Below the pieces are notes generated by a model. It was not told the origin of the DNA. It did not search any database and saw only the letters and a list, made by a program, of their open reading frames with translations. This document shows positions 51,728 to 59,604 of a stretch of 64,000 nucleotides of DNA, one piece after another; position 1 is the first letter of the stretch; every line of letters starts with the position of its first letter. The position numbers and the translations under genes are program-made. The stretch is taken from NCBI RefSeq assembly GCF_004795835.1, contig NZ_CP039249.1, positions 2,393,001-2,457,000 of the forward strand. Reading direction: 5' to 3'. Source of the stretch: Sphingomonas sp. PAMC26645. GTDB taxonomy: Bacteria > Pseudomonadota > Alphaproteobacteria > Sphingomonadales > Sphingomonadaceae.

Positions 51728-52902
51728 CGGCGGTCGAGCCAGGTGTCGAGGATCAACTGCTGCTCGCCGAACGCGTGGATCGGCTCGCCGCCGTCTGCGG
51801 TCTGCGGCATCTTGAAGAAGATCCCCATCTGGTCCTGCACGCCGCCTTCGCCGCGCGTCTGCGCCAGTGCCAGGCAGCGCGCGATCTCGATCGCCAGCGG
51901 CGCCGCGAGCACCGAATCCTTACACAGGAAGTTCAGCTTCAGCTGCATCCTCTGGCCGAGGAAGCCGGTGAGGTCGATGTTGTCCCACGCTTCTTTGTTG
52001 TCGCCGCGCGGCTTGTAATAATGGATCATGATGATGTGATCCTCGACCGGATAGCCGAGGATCTGGTCGAGCACCGACTTCTTGGTGTCGACCTTGGAGG
52101 CGAGGCTCTTGGGATCGTCGAGCGCGAGCCCGTCCGAATTGCCGAGGATGTTGGTCGAGAACCAGCCATCGACATGCAGCGCACGATCGCGCAGCGCAGG
52201 CGCGATCACCGTCTTCAACAGCGTCTGCCCGGTCTTGCCGTCCTTGCCGGCGATCGGCACGCCGCGCTGGCGGGCCAGCTCGGCGAGCGGTGCCACGTCG
52301 GCGGCGACCGATGGCGTGAAATTGGCATAGGGCGTGTCGCTGGCGATCGCGGCGTAGGCATAGAGCATCGCCGGGCTGATCGCCGCGTCGTCGCTGTCGA
52401 GACCGCGTTCGAAGCCCTCGACGCTGGTCAGCGAGTCCGCACCGAGATCGGCCTTGCGCTCGGTCGAGGCGAGATTGATCATCACGACGCGGTCGAGATT
52501 CTGCTCGGTCTTGAAGCGCGCGAGATCGTCCTGAATATGCTGGACCGCGGCGCGGTGGCCGGGCGCGGCGATCTTGTTGGCGCCGTCGATGTTCGCACAG
52601 AAATCGGTCGAGCCGACGGCGGGCCAGGGCCGCATGTCCGACAGGCTGGACGCCCCGTTGGCGAGCTCGCTCTCGCTCAGCACGCCGTGCTTCAGCGCGG
52701 CGGTCGCGAGGTCGTCATGGCTGAGGTCCCAGCCACCGAAATGGAGATCGCGGTATGCCGCCATGCCGTCGACGTCGCGGCTGGCGAGCGGCAGGCCCGA
52801 CAGGTCGTTCGACCCCGCGCGGATCATCGCGATCCCCGCGGCCGCGGTGGTGGCCACCGCGCCATTCAGTCCGATCACTGCGATCCCGACCCGTTCGCCC
52901 AT
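51724..52902 (-). CDS. ino1: Inositol-3-phosphate synthase (first gene of the YcaO operon)
   Basis: This 392-residue enzyme converts glucose 6-phosphate to 1D-myo-inositol 3-phosphate using NAD. The NAD-binding segment is AVIGLNGAVATTAAAGIAM (8-26); other family blocks are VVMINLASTE, AGKDGKTGQTLLKTVIAP, WFSTNILGNSDGLAL and HIIMIHYYKPRGDNKEAWDNIDL, which hold the conserved Lys and Asp active-site residues. ATG 52902 has AGAGGA about nine bases upstream. As the first gene of the operon it sets the starting material for everything downstream. Bacterial Ino1 outside actinobacteria often serves inositol lipids or specialised glycans. Confidence 0.9.
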   Translation of the reverse strand: MGERVGIAVIGLNGAVATTAAAGIAMIRAGSNDLSGLPLASRDVDGMAAYRDLHFGGWDLSHDDLATAALKHGVLSESELANGASSLSDMRPWPAVGSTDFCANIDGANKIAAPGHRAAVQHIQDDLARFKTEQNLDRVVMINLASTERKADLGADSLTSVEGFERGLDSDDAAISPAMLYAYAAIASDTPYANFTPSVAADVAPLAELARQRGVPIAGKDGKTGQTLLKTVIAPALRDRALHVDGWFSTNILGNSDGLALDDPKSLASKVDTKKSVLDQILGYPVEDHIIMIHYYKPRGDNKEAWDNIDLTGFLGQRMQLKLNFLCKDSVLAAPLAIEIARCLALAQTRGEGGVQDQMGIFFKMPQTADGGEPIHAFGEQQLILDTWLDRR

Positions 52903-52939
52903 AATTACGTCCTCTCAAAACTGAGCGCGTGGCTAGCTG

Positions 52940-52971
52940 TCCGCAAAGTAAAGTCCATCGAAGTCTGCGGA
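52940..52971. promoter_or_regulatory. Inverted repeat upstream of the YcaO operon
   Basis: TCCGCA and TGCGGA arms flank a 20-base spacer, 38-69 bases upstream of the ino1 start. The spacing would suit a dimeric regulator over the promoter of this long operon. The arms are short, so chance is possible. Confidence 0.25.
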
Positions 52972-53096
52972 AATTGGCGCTAAACTGCTCCGGGAATTAC
53001 ATATGTTGCTGTCATGGGAGGGGGAAGACGATGAGGCCTGGTCGGGGCGCCACCTCGTCAGTACGAGCCTTGTTGGCTTGATCAGATTTTCGATAC

Positions 53097-53679
53097 CTAG
53101 TCTTGAACGAAAACCGCCAGATTGAACGTCGGGTCCGCTATCCGCCAGGGGCCGCAATCAGACCATTGGGATCGATGCCGTCGATAGGTCGATAAAGTTT
53201 CCCATCCCAAGGTCGGATACAGCGCCCGGCCATCCGCTGTTGCGATGAATAGTTCGGGCAGGTTCGGATCGTGACGCGTCTCGCGCAGGGCGGTCGTCAG
53301 CGCCCGGCCAAGCCCTTTCCGGCGGCGGTCGAGAGCTGTCAGGATTCGGTCGTAAACAAACGCTTCCGCGGTGTCGGTCGCCAATCCGCTTGTCGGGACT
53401 ATCCCACTTTCGCAACGACGCACCGTCGTCATGAAGTCCCCGGCAAGGTCCCCGTGCCACATTCCGGGGAGCGCTGATCGCAGAGCGTCGGGCGGGCTGC
53501 AGACCTGGAGCAGAGGCCTGGGCGGCTAACCCCTTGAGCCAGTTCGACGAGGCCCGGCGCAATTCGAGATTCCGTACGTTCTGTTCAGCGCCATCGGGAG
53601 TCGATTGGGCTTCTGCTTGATCACGGATCGACCAACGAGCCCACGCCTCGCCAGCGCTTAGCGGGGGGCATTGTCGCAT
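53097..53679 (-). pseudogene. GNAT acetyltransferase, frameshifted
   Basis: An N-terminal frame from 53679 reads GEAWARWSIRDQAEAQSTP and NLELRRASSNWLKGLAAQ. Near position 53485 the family sequence moves to another frame, which continues ALRSALPGMWHGDLAGDF, then AFVYDRILTALDRRRKGLGRALT (the acetyl-CoA loop) and LFIATADGRALYPTLGW. Together these make one GNAT protein of about 190 residues broken by one frameshift. It is either a recent pseudogene or a sequencing error. It is divergent from the DUF4139 gene. Confidence 0.75.
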
Positions 53680-53729
53680 TGCCCTTCCGATCCGACCGCG
53701 TCATTGTCGCGCGCTCAGGGGAGAATGGT

Positions 53730-55160
53730 GTGCGCGACAACATCTGGCGAGCGTATGGGCTGGCAATGCTGCTCGGATCGACGGCGGCGAGCGCCCAACA
53801 ACTGCCGCCCCCCGCCGACTCGCCGACCGCAGGTAGCGCGCAGGGGGACGTGTCGGTCACCATCTACAATAACGACGTCGCGCTGGTGCAGGACGTGCGG
53901 TCGCTGGCCCTGGCAGACGGGCGGGTGCGGCAGAGCTTTCCCGACGTGAGCGCGTCGATCCGGCCGGAGACGGTATCGCTGACGGTGCCCGATGCCGCGA
54001 TCGTCGAGCAGAACTTTGACTATGATCTGCTCAGCCCGTCGAGCCTGATGGAGAAAGCGGTAGGCGAGACGATCACGCTGGTGCGCACCAACCCCGCTAC
54101 CGGCGCCGAGACCCGCGACCGTGCGAAAGTGTTGGCGGTCAATGGCGGCGTCGTGATCGAGGTGAACGGTCATGTCGAGGTGTTGCGCGACGACGGACTG
54201 CCCGTGCGCGCGATCTTCGACCGGGTGCCCGATGCGTTGCGAGCACGTCCGACATTGTCGGTGACGCTGGCCAGCACGCGTGCGGGATCGCGGCCGGCCA
54301 CGCTGTCCTACCTGAGCCGCGGGCTAGGCTGGAGTGCCGACTATGTCGCTTTGTTCGACGACAAGAGCGGGACAGTGGACGTTCAAGGCTGGGTGACGTT
54401 GAAGAACACCAGCGGCACGACGTTCGGCAACGCCAGAACGTTGCTGGTCGCTGGCGAGGTCGGCAGCACGGATGATGACGGGGACGGCAATTACACGCCG
54501 CGCCGCCGCCGCATGACGACAACTATGCCCGGAACCGAAAGCACCGCGCGCGGACAGATCGGCGACTTCTATCTGTACCCTTTGGCCGAGCGCACCACGA
54601 TCGCCGACAAGCAGACCAAGCAGGTCAGTTTCCTCGACGCAAAGGGCGTTGCGGCAAGCGCGGGCTATCGTTTCGAGAATGGCTGGCTGGGCAGCTCCGA
54701 CGAGCCACGAAGCGCGCAGTCGGTGCTCCGTTTCAGCAACTCGGGCGCGGCCGGCCTCGGCGACGCGCTGCCAGCGGGCGTGGTCCGGGTCTATGTCCGG
54801 GACGCGCGTGGCCAACCACAGTTTACGGGCGAGAACCGTATCGAGCATACTCCCCAAGGATCGACGATCGCGCTGCCAACAGGAGATGCCTTCGACGTGA
54901 AGGTGCGGCCGACCACCGTATCGCGTACGCGGCAGGGTGATAGCCGATGGCGTACGGCGATGCGGTATACGCTGACCAATGCGCGCGGCCGACCGGTGAC
55001 GGTCGAACTCGTGCAGGGCGGTCTCGACGGGGGCGATGTGCGCGTCGTTGCGGATAGCGCCAAGGGTGAGCGTCGCGACGCCGGCAAGATGACGTGGCAA
55101 GTCCCGGTGCCGGCCAACGGCACCGCGACGGTGACTGTGACCTTCGACACCCGCTACTGA
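53730..55160 (+). CDS. Secreted DUF4139 protein
   Basis: This 476-residue protein starts at GTG 53730 with AGGGGAG six bases upstream and a signal peptide (NIWRAYGLAMLLGSTAASAQQ). The fold is that of DUF4139 (mucoidy inhibitor A-like): VSVTIYNNDVALVQDVRSLALADG at the start, LSYLSRGLGWSADYVALFDDKSGTVD in the middle and a beta-rich C-terminus ending TATVTVTFDTRY. It has no known enzymatic site; such proteins are probably structural or adhesive in the envelope. The next gene starts in the stop codon (TGATG). Confidence 0.82.
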   Translation: MRDNIWRAYGLAMLLGSTAASAQQLPPPADSPTAGSAQGDVSVTIYNNDVALVQDVRSLALADGRVRQSFPDVSASIRPETVSLTVPDAAIVEQNFDYDLLSPSSLMEKAVGETITLVRTNPATGAETRDRAKVLAVNGGVVIEVNGHVEVLRDDGLPVRAIFDRVPDALRARPTLSVTLASTRAGSRPATLSYLSRGLGWSADYVALFDDKSGTVDVQGWVTLKNTSGTTFGNARTLLVAGEVGSTDDDGDGNYTPRRRRMTTTMPGTESTARGQIGDFYLYPLAERTTIADKQTKQVSFLDAKGVAASAGYRFENGWLGSSDEPRSAQSVLRFSNSGAAGLGDALPAGVVRVYVRDARGQPQFTGENRIEHTPQGSTIALPTGDAFDVKVRPTTVSRTRQGDSRWRTAMRYTLTNARGRPVTVELVQGGLDGGDVRVVADSAKGERRDAGKMTWQVPVPANGTATVTVTFDTRY

Positions 55161-56719
55161 TGCGGCTTTGGCTGCTCCTCGCGCTGTTGACGGGCGTGTT
55201 GTTGTCGGGAGGGGCGGAAGCGAAGACCCGCACGGCCATCGTTACGTCGTCCGCGCCCGATCACGTCGCGTTGACGGTATACCGCTCGCCTTACGGCAAG
55301 GGCGCGATGAACCTGCGGTATCTCGGTGGCTTCGCCCTGGTGACGGAGACCCGGCGCGTACGATTGCCGCGGGGATCCGCAGTGATCCGGTTCGAGGGCG
55401 TGGCGGAGGGGATCGTCCCTGTCAGCGCGATTGTCGACGGCCTACCTGGCGGCACGATCGAAAAGAACCGCGACGCCCGCCTGCTGTCGCCCGCCTCTCT
55501 GGTCGATGGTACGCTCGGTCGCGAGGTGACGCTGATCCGCACCGACAAGGCGAGCGGAAGGTTGGTGAGCGAACCCGCGACGATCGTTGCGGGCCCGACA
55601 CCGGGGGTTATCCTGCGCACGACTGCCGGGATCGAGGCGTTGCGCTGTTCGGGTCTGGCCGAGCGGTTGAACTTCGCGCGGGTGCCTACGAGCCTATCGA
55701 GCAAGCCGGTGCTGAGCGTAACGACGACTAGCCCGACGGCGCGCACGGTCACGGTGCGACTCTCCTATCTGTCCTCGGGCTTCGACTGGCGCGCGAGCTA
55801 CGTCACGTCGCTTGCCGCCGACGGTCGCACGGTCGACCTGTTCGCTTGGCTGACTCTCGCCAACGGTAATCCGGAGATCTTCGCGAACGCGGACGTTCAG
55901 GCTGTCGCAGGCCGGCTCAACCGCGTCGCGGTTCCGGCGATCCCTGCGACGGCTGGTGCGCTGCGATTGGTCTGCTACCCGCTCGGCACCACGACCTCCG
56001 ACCTACGGCAAAAGCAATTCGAGCTGCCCGAAGAGATCGTGGTAACCGGATCGCGAGTCATGGAGTTCGCGCTATCTGCGCCGGTTCCGGCACCGCCACC
56101 ACCACCACCGCCGCCACCACCGCCACCCGAGGACCTGGGTGACCTCAAGCTGTACCGCGTGCCGATGCCGACCACCGTCGCGGCCCGGGGGCAGAAGCAG
56201 GTTGCCCTGATCGTTCAGAAGGCGGTGCCGGTCGAACGGCGCTACCGGCGCGCCGTGTATCCCGGGCAACAACTCGACGGTGTGCCGACGTCGATCGTGC
56301 TGGTGCTGAAGAACGATAAACAGCACAGCTTGGGCGTGCCGCTGCCCGCCGGCAGCACTGCGCTCTACGCGGAGCAGACAGGGGGGCGATTGCTCCTGGG
56401 TTTGGGGACGATCGGCGACCGCACTATTGGTGAAACGGTTCGTCTGGCCGCCGGCGTGAGTAGCCGTGTGACGCTAACCCAGGCAGTCGCCGTGCTGAGC
56501 CCGCCGGGGGCGCTCGCATCAGGAACCGCGGGTTCGCACGAGGCCGTCGTGACGGCGAGCAACGGCAACTTGTTTCCCGTGATGCTAGACGTGGCGATTG
56601 GCGCCGCGGGCCAGGCGATCGAAGCCGACGGCGAGGAGGTTCGTCGTATCGACGGAACTTCTACTTGGTCGCCGCTGCTGCCACCGGGTGGCAAGGCCGT
56701 GTTGCGTTACCGCTACTGA
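55160..56719 (+). CDS. DUF4139-like protein with TonB-box-like motif and polyproline
   Basis: This 519-residue protein is coupled to the preceding DUF4139 gene and has a signal peptide (RLWLLLALLTGVLLSGGAEA). It shows the same strands as its neighbour (ALTVYRSPYGKGAMNLRY, LSYLSSGFDWRASYVTSLAADG). Residues 292-299 read EIVVTGSR, which resembles the TonB box at the start of sphingomonad outer-membrane receptors, and residues 312-323 are twelve prolines; both lie in an insert between beta-domains. No barrel or plug domain follows, so it is not a receptor itself. The insert may let it touch TonB or a cell-wall partner. Confidence 0.75.
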   Translation: MRLWLLLALLTGVLLSGGAEAKTRTAIVTSSAPDHVALTVYRSPYGKGAMNLRYLGGFALVTETRRVRLPRGSAVIRFEGVAEGIVPVSAIVDGLPGGTIEKNRDARLLSPASLVDGTLGREVTLIRTDKASGRLVSEPATIVAGPTPGVILRTTAGIEALRCSGLAERLNFARVPTSLSSKPVLSVTTTSPTARTVTVRLSYLSSGFDWRASYVTSLAADGRTVDLFAWLTLANGNPEIFANADVQAVAGRLNRVAVPAIPATAGALRLVCYPLGTTTSDLRQKQFELPEEIVVTGSRVMEFALSAPVPAPPPPPPPPPPPPEDLGDLKLYRVPMPTTVAARGQKQVALIVQKAVPVERRYRRAVYPGQQLDGVPTSIVLVLKNDKQHSLGVPLPAGSTALYAEQTGGRLLLGLGTIGDRTIGETVRLAAGVSSRVTLTQAVAVLSPPGALASGTAGSHEAVVTASNGNLFPVMLDVAIGAAGQAIEADGEEVRRIDGTSTWSPLLPPGGKAVLRYRY

Positions 56720-56796
56720 CGTCTCGAGCTGACCAGCACAAAGGTCGTTGTCTCGGGCAGCCGTGCTTGCCTTGAGCGAACACTGTGCCGAACGAC

Positions 56797-57690
56797 TCAA
56801 CCGGTAATGAGATGAAGGGTGCGGGTGGCGGGGGCGATGGTGACGCCGCGGCCCCAGTCGAACGCGAAGAAGTCCTGTTCGACACCGTCCGCGAAGATCA
56901 CCCCGCCGTCGTTCATCCGCGACGTGACCGCGAGCGGCATCCCTGAGAGCTTGCCGGCACGAAGCGAGGTCGCGGTAGCCACGCTGGGGAAGGGTTCGCG
57001 TACGAAGAAGCCGACCGCGCGCTCCTGCGGATCGAGCGGGAGGGCGGCATGCGTCGCCTCCATGATCGAGCGTGCCCAGCCCGTCGCGCCGGTCCCCGAC
57101 GCAACGATCAGCCCACTTGACGAGTGGTCCTCGGCCTGGTCGCCGCAGGTGATCCGGTAGCGCGCCGACTGGTGGCTGCGATGACCGACGAACACCTCGT
57201 TCAGCGCCAGCAGCCTTTCACCGGTATCCAGCCGCGCCTCGACCATCGTCCGCTGCTCGGCCGGCGCCGCACCCGCGACGCTCGCCGGCAGCAACGCAGA
57301 CAGGCGCGCGAGCGGCACGCGCACCAGGACGCCGTCGTACAGATCGGGAGCGGGGTTAAGCCCGAGCACGGGTTGCCCATCAAGATACTTCGCGACGTTG
57401 GCGACCAGCCCGTCCTGCCCGACGGCGACGATCACGTCCTCGGGGCCGAACAGGAATCGATCGAGGTCGGCACGAGCGACGCTCGCTTGGCGCCAGTCGT
57501 CGGGAACGAGCGAGCGCGCTTCGTGCAGCGTGGCGTGGAACCGGCGGTGCCGATCCTCGATCACGTCGATGTCCTGGCCCCGCGTATCGAGAAAGAACTT
57601 CGCCTGTCCGCGCGTGGCGTGCCGCGCGAGCAGGAGGTCATAGTCGGTCTCCCGGGTGACGAAGACCGCGCGCGGGGCGTTGGTCGCCAT
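56797..57690 (-). CDS. NAD kinase-like protein (degenerate GGDG)
   Basis: This 297-residue protein resembles ATP-NAD kinases: VIVAVGQDGLVANVAKYL (GQDG at 91-94 in place of GGDG), ALNEVFVGHRSHQSARYRI with the conserved Asn-Glu, and SSGLIVASGTGATGWARSI near the substrate site. The first Gly of the phosphate-binding GGDGT is Gln and the Thr is Leu, so kinase activity may be weak or directed at another substrate. It is the last gene of the NrtR-SPFH operon, sharing one base with the SPFH stop. Confidence 0.75.
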   Translation of the reverse strand: MATNAPRAVFVTRETDYDLLLARHATRGQAKFFLDTRGQDIDVIEDRHRRFHATLHEARSLVPDDWRQASVARADLDRFLFGPEDVIVAVGQDGLVANVAKYLDGQPVLGLNPAPDLYDGVLVRVPLARLSALLPASVAGAAPAEQRTMVEARLDTGERLLALNEVFVGHRSHQSARYRITCGDQAEDHSSSGLIVASGTGATGWARSIMEATHAALPLDPQERAVGFFVREPFPSVATATSLRAGKLSGMPLAVTSRMNDGGVIFADGVEQDFFAFDWGRGVTIAPATRTLHLITG

Positions 57691-58679
57691 CAGCGGGGCA
57701 GCGCAGTGTGCGCTGTCGGGGCATTACGAAACCCGTCCAGCACGGTCGCGAGCAGGTCGGGCGTGATGTTCAGATGCTCGATCGTATCCAGCTTGCCAGC
57801 CAGCTCACGCGCCGCGAGCCCGAGCATCACCCCGGGCGGCAGGTCGCGGTAGATCGTCATCCGCGCCTGCTCCGCTTCCGCCTTGGCGCTCTCGACCGTG
57901 CGGATGCGCTCGGCCTCCGCCCCAGCCTCGACCTGCTGTGCCTCGGCCAAGCCGGTCGCGCGGTTGCGTGCGTTCTCCGCCTCCTGCGTGATAAGCAGCA
58001 TCTCGCGGCGTGCGAGTTCGGTACGGTTTGCGAGTTCGTTCTCGGCGATCGCGCGTTCCTTCTCGACCGCGAGCGCGCGGCGTTCGAACGTCGCCTGGTC
58101 CGCTTTCTGCTGGAGCGCCTCGAAGGTCGGGGTCTGGAGCGCGCGTTCGAGTTCGCTCGATGGCGCGAGGTTGGTCAGGCGAACCGCGGTCACCGCGATG
58201 CCGATCTCGTTCAGCGCCGGATCGTTGGCGAGTGCAGCTTCGAGCTGGTGGCGCAGCGGCTCGGGACCGGCATCGAGCAGCGCCCGCACCGAGCCCTGCG
58301 CGAGATATTGCAGCGCCGCCTGGTTGACCAGCCCCGCGAGCCGGGTCTCGATCCGCTGGATCGGTTCGCTCTTATAGGCACCGGTAAGCAGGCCGAGGCT
58401 GAAGTCGACGCGCGAGGCGAGCAGTTCGGGATCGGCGACGTGCCAGGTCAGCGTGCCCTGGATCGCCACGCTCTGGAAATCCTGGCTGCGACCCTTCACG
58501 AATATCGCCATCTCGCGGTCGTCCATCGGCAGCTCGGCGATGCTCGCGGTCTCCGGACGGAACCAGAAGACCAGCCCGCGCCCGCTCTGCTTCACCTTGC
58601 CGCTGCGGTAGCGGATCACGTGGTTGCTGGCATCGCTGCGCAACTGCGCGAGGAAACCGAGGTTCTTGATCGAGGCCAT
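57690..58679 (-). CDS. SPFH domain protein
   Basis: This 329-residue protein starts ASIKNLGFLAQLRSDASNHVIRYRSGK. The SPFH/Band 7 domain (about 15-200) includes LVFWFRPETASIAELPMDDRE and VNQAALQYLAQGSVRALL; a long Glu/Ala-rich coiled segment (about 200-290) follows. There is no obvious transmembrane anchor. SPFH proteins form oligomeric membrane-associated scaffolds. ATG 58679 has AGGAG seven bases upstream. Placement between NrtR and an NAD kinase-like gene links it to NAD-responsive control. A longer frame to 59279 is rejected. Confidence 0.82.
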   Translation of the reverse strand: MASIKNLGFLAQLRSDASNHVIRYRSGKVKQSGRGLVFWFRPETASIAELPMDDREMAIFVKGRSQDFQSVAIQGTLTWHVADPELLASRVDFSLGLLTGAYKSEPIQRIETRLAGLVNQAALQYLAQGSVRALLDAGPEPLRHQLEAALANDPALNEIGIAVTAVRLTNLAPSSELERALQTPTFEALQQKADQATFERRALAVEKERAIAENELANRTELARREMLLITQEAENARNRATGLAEAQQVEAGAEAERIRTVESAKAEAEQARMTIYRDLPPGVMLGLAARELAGKLDTIEHLNITPDLLATVLDGFRNAPTAHTALPR

Positions 58680-58684
58680 GACGG

Positions 58685-59413
58685 TTACTCCTGTGTCGAA
58701 TGGTGGCGGAAGAGTTCGGCGGGACGGAACGACGCACCGGTTTCGCGTTCGCCGGTCGCCACCAGCGTGTTCGTGGCGAGCATGCGGCGGCGAAAGGCGG
58801 GCTTGTTGAGCGATCGCCCGAGGATCGTCTCGTGGACGTCCTGCAGCGCCCTCAGCGTGAAGCGTTCGGGGAGAAGCGCGAAGGCGACGTCCGAATAATC
58901 GAGCTTGCCGCGCAGTCGCAGCATCGCCAGCCCGAGCATGTCGGCATGGTCGAACGCCAATGGCAGCGCGTCTCCGTCCTGCGATCGTGCCTCGACCGGA
59001 CCCCCGGTCTCGCCGGACCAGGGGACGACGAGTTCGGCCAATGTAAGGTCGGGCGCCGCCTTCAGCGCGGCTGCGAAGCGGGCAGGGGGAAGCAGTGCGA
59101 AGTACGCGACGCTGATCACCCGGGTGCGCGGGTCGCGTTTGACAGCACCGAACGTGTAGAGCTGCTCGATATACGCGTCCGCCATCCGCACTTTTGTTTC
59201 GAGCACTCGGTGTGCCGCGGCATCGAGGCTCTCGTCGATGCCGACGAACCCACCAGGCAGTGACCACGCGCCGAGACAAGGATGCTCGGCACGCTGCATG
59301 AGCAACGCGGCGGGCCTGCCGTTAACGACGCTGGCCAGGATCAGATCGACCGCAACCGATGGGCGCTCGTACGGGTTTGGATCATATCCATCGAGAAACT
59401 CAGTCTCGTTCAT
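58685..59413 (-). CDS. nrtR: NrtR-type Nudix transcriptional regulator
   Basis: This 242-residue protein has an N-terminal Nudix-like domain (VAVDLILASVVNGRPAALL, then GGFVGIDESLDAAAHRVLETKVRM, where the catalytic REUxEE is altered) and a C-terminal winged helix (about 170-240: LPERFTLRALQDVHETILGRSLNKPAFRRRML). NrtR proteins use the Nudix fold to sense ADP-ribose and repress NAD metabolism genes. The start lies 8 bases from a perfect palindrome on the upstream side, a clear sign of autoregulation of the NrtR-SPFH-NAD kinase operon. Confidence 0.82.
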   Translation of the reverse strand: MNETEFLDGYDPNPYERPSVAVDLILASVVNGRPAALLMQRAEHPCLGAWSLPGGFVGIDESLDAAAHRVLETKVRMADAYIEQLYTFGAVKRDPRTRVISVAYFALLPPARFAAALKAAPDLTLAELVVPWSGETGGPVEARSQDGDALPLAFDHADMLGLAMLRLRGKLDYSDVAFALLPERFTLRALQDVHETILGRSLNKPAFRRRMLATNTLVATGERETGASFRPAELFRHHSTQE

Positions 59414-59421
59414 ATCGCACC

Positions 59422-59466
59422 CATATATCCTTCTGGCATATTACTAATATGCCAGAAGGATATATG
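59422..59466. promoter_or_regulatory. Perfect 45-base palindrome, probable NrtR operator
   Basis: Two 22-base arms (59422-59443 and 59445-59466) are exact reverse complements around a single central C at 59444. Each arm reads CATATATCCTTCTGGCATAT plus TA. Each arm also contains an internal ATAT-N-ATAT symmetry, as if two operator copies were placed back to back. It lies just before the nrtR start, so binding would block its promoter or ribosome site. Much AT-richer than the surroundings. Confidence 0.8.
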
Positions 59467-59604
59467 TCAAGGATGGTCGTGCTAGGGGCCGATCACGGTT
59501 TAGACTGAGGCGAGAAGTTCAGCGTATGCCCTGGAAGGCTCCGTCCGATAGGTTGGCAGCCACAGACAATGCCTGGATCACGTCAGACGTGAGAACGATG
59601 ACGA

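Noticed and set aside
39679..52902. Complete mycothiol pathway
   Set aside because: Only Ino1, a GT4 and a PIG-L protein match; there is no MshC cysteine ligase or MshD acetyltransferase, and several genes have no place in mycothiol synthesis.
53158..53462. Two independent small genes on the minus strand
   Set aside because: Their sequences are consecutive parts of one GNAT protein, so a frameshift explains them better.
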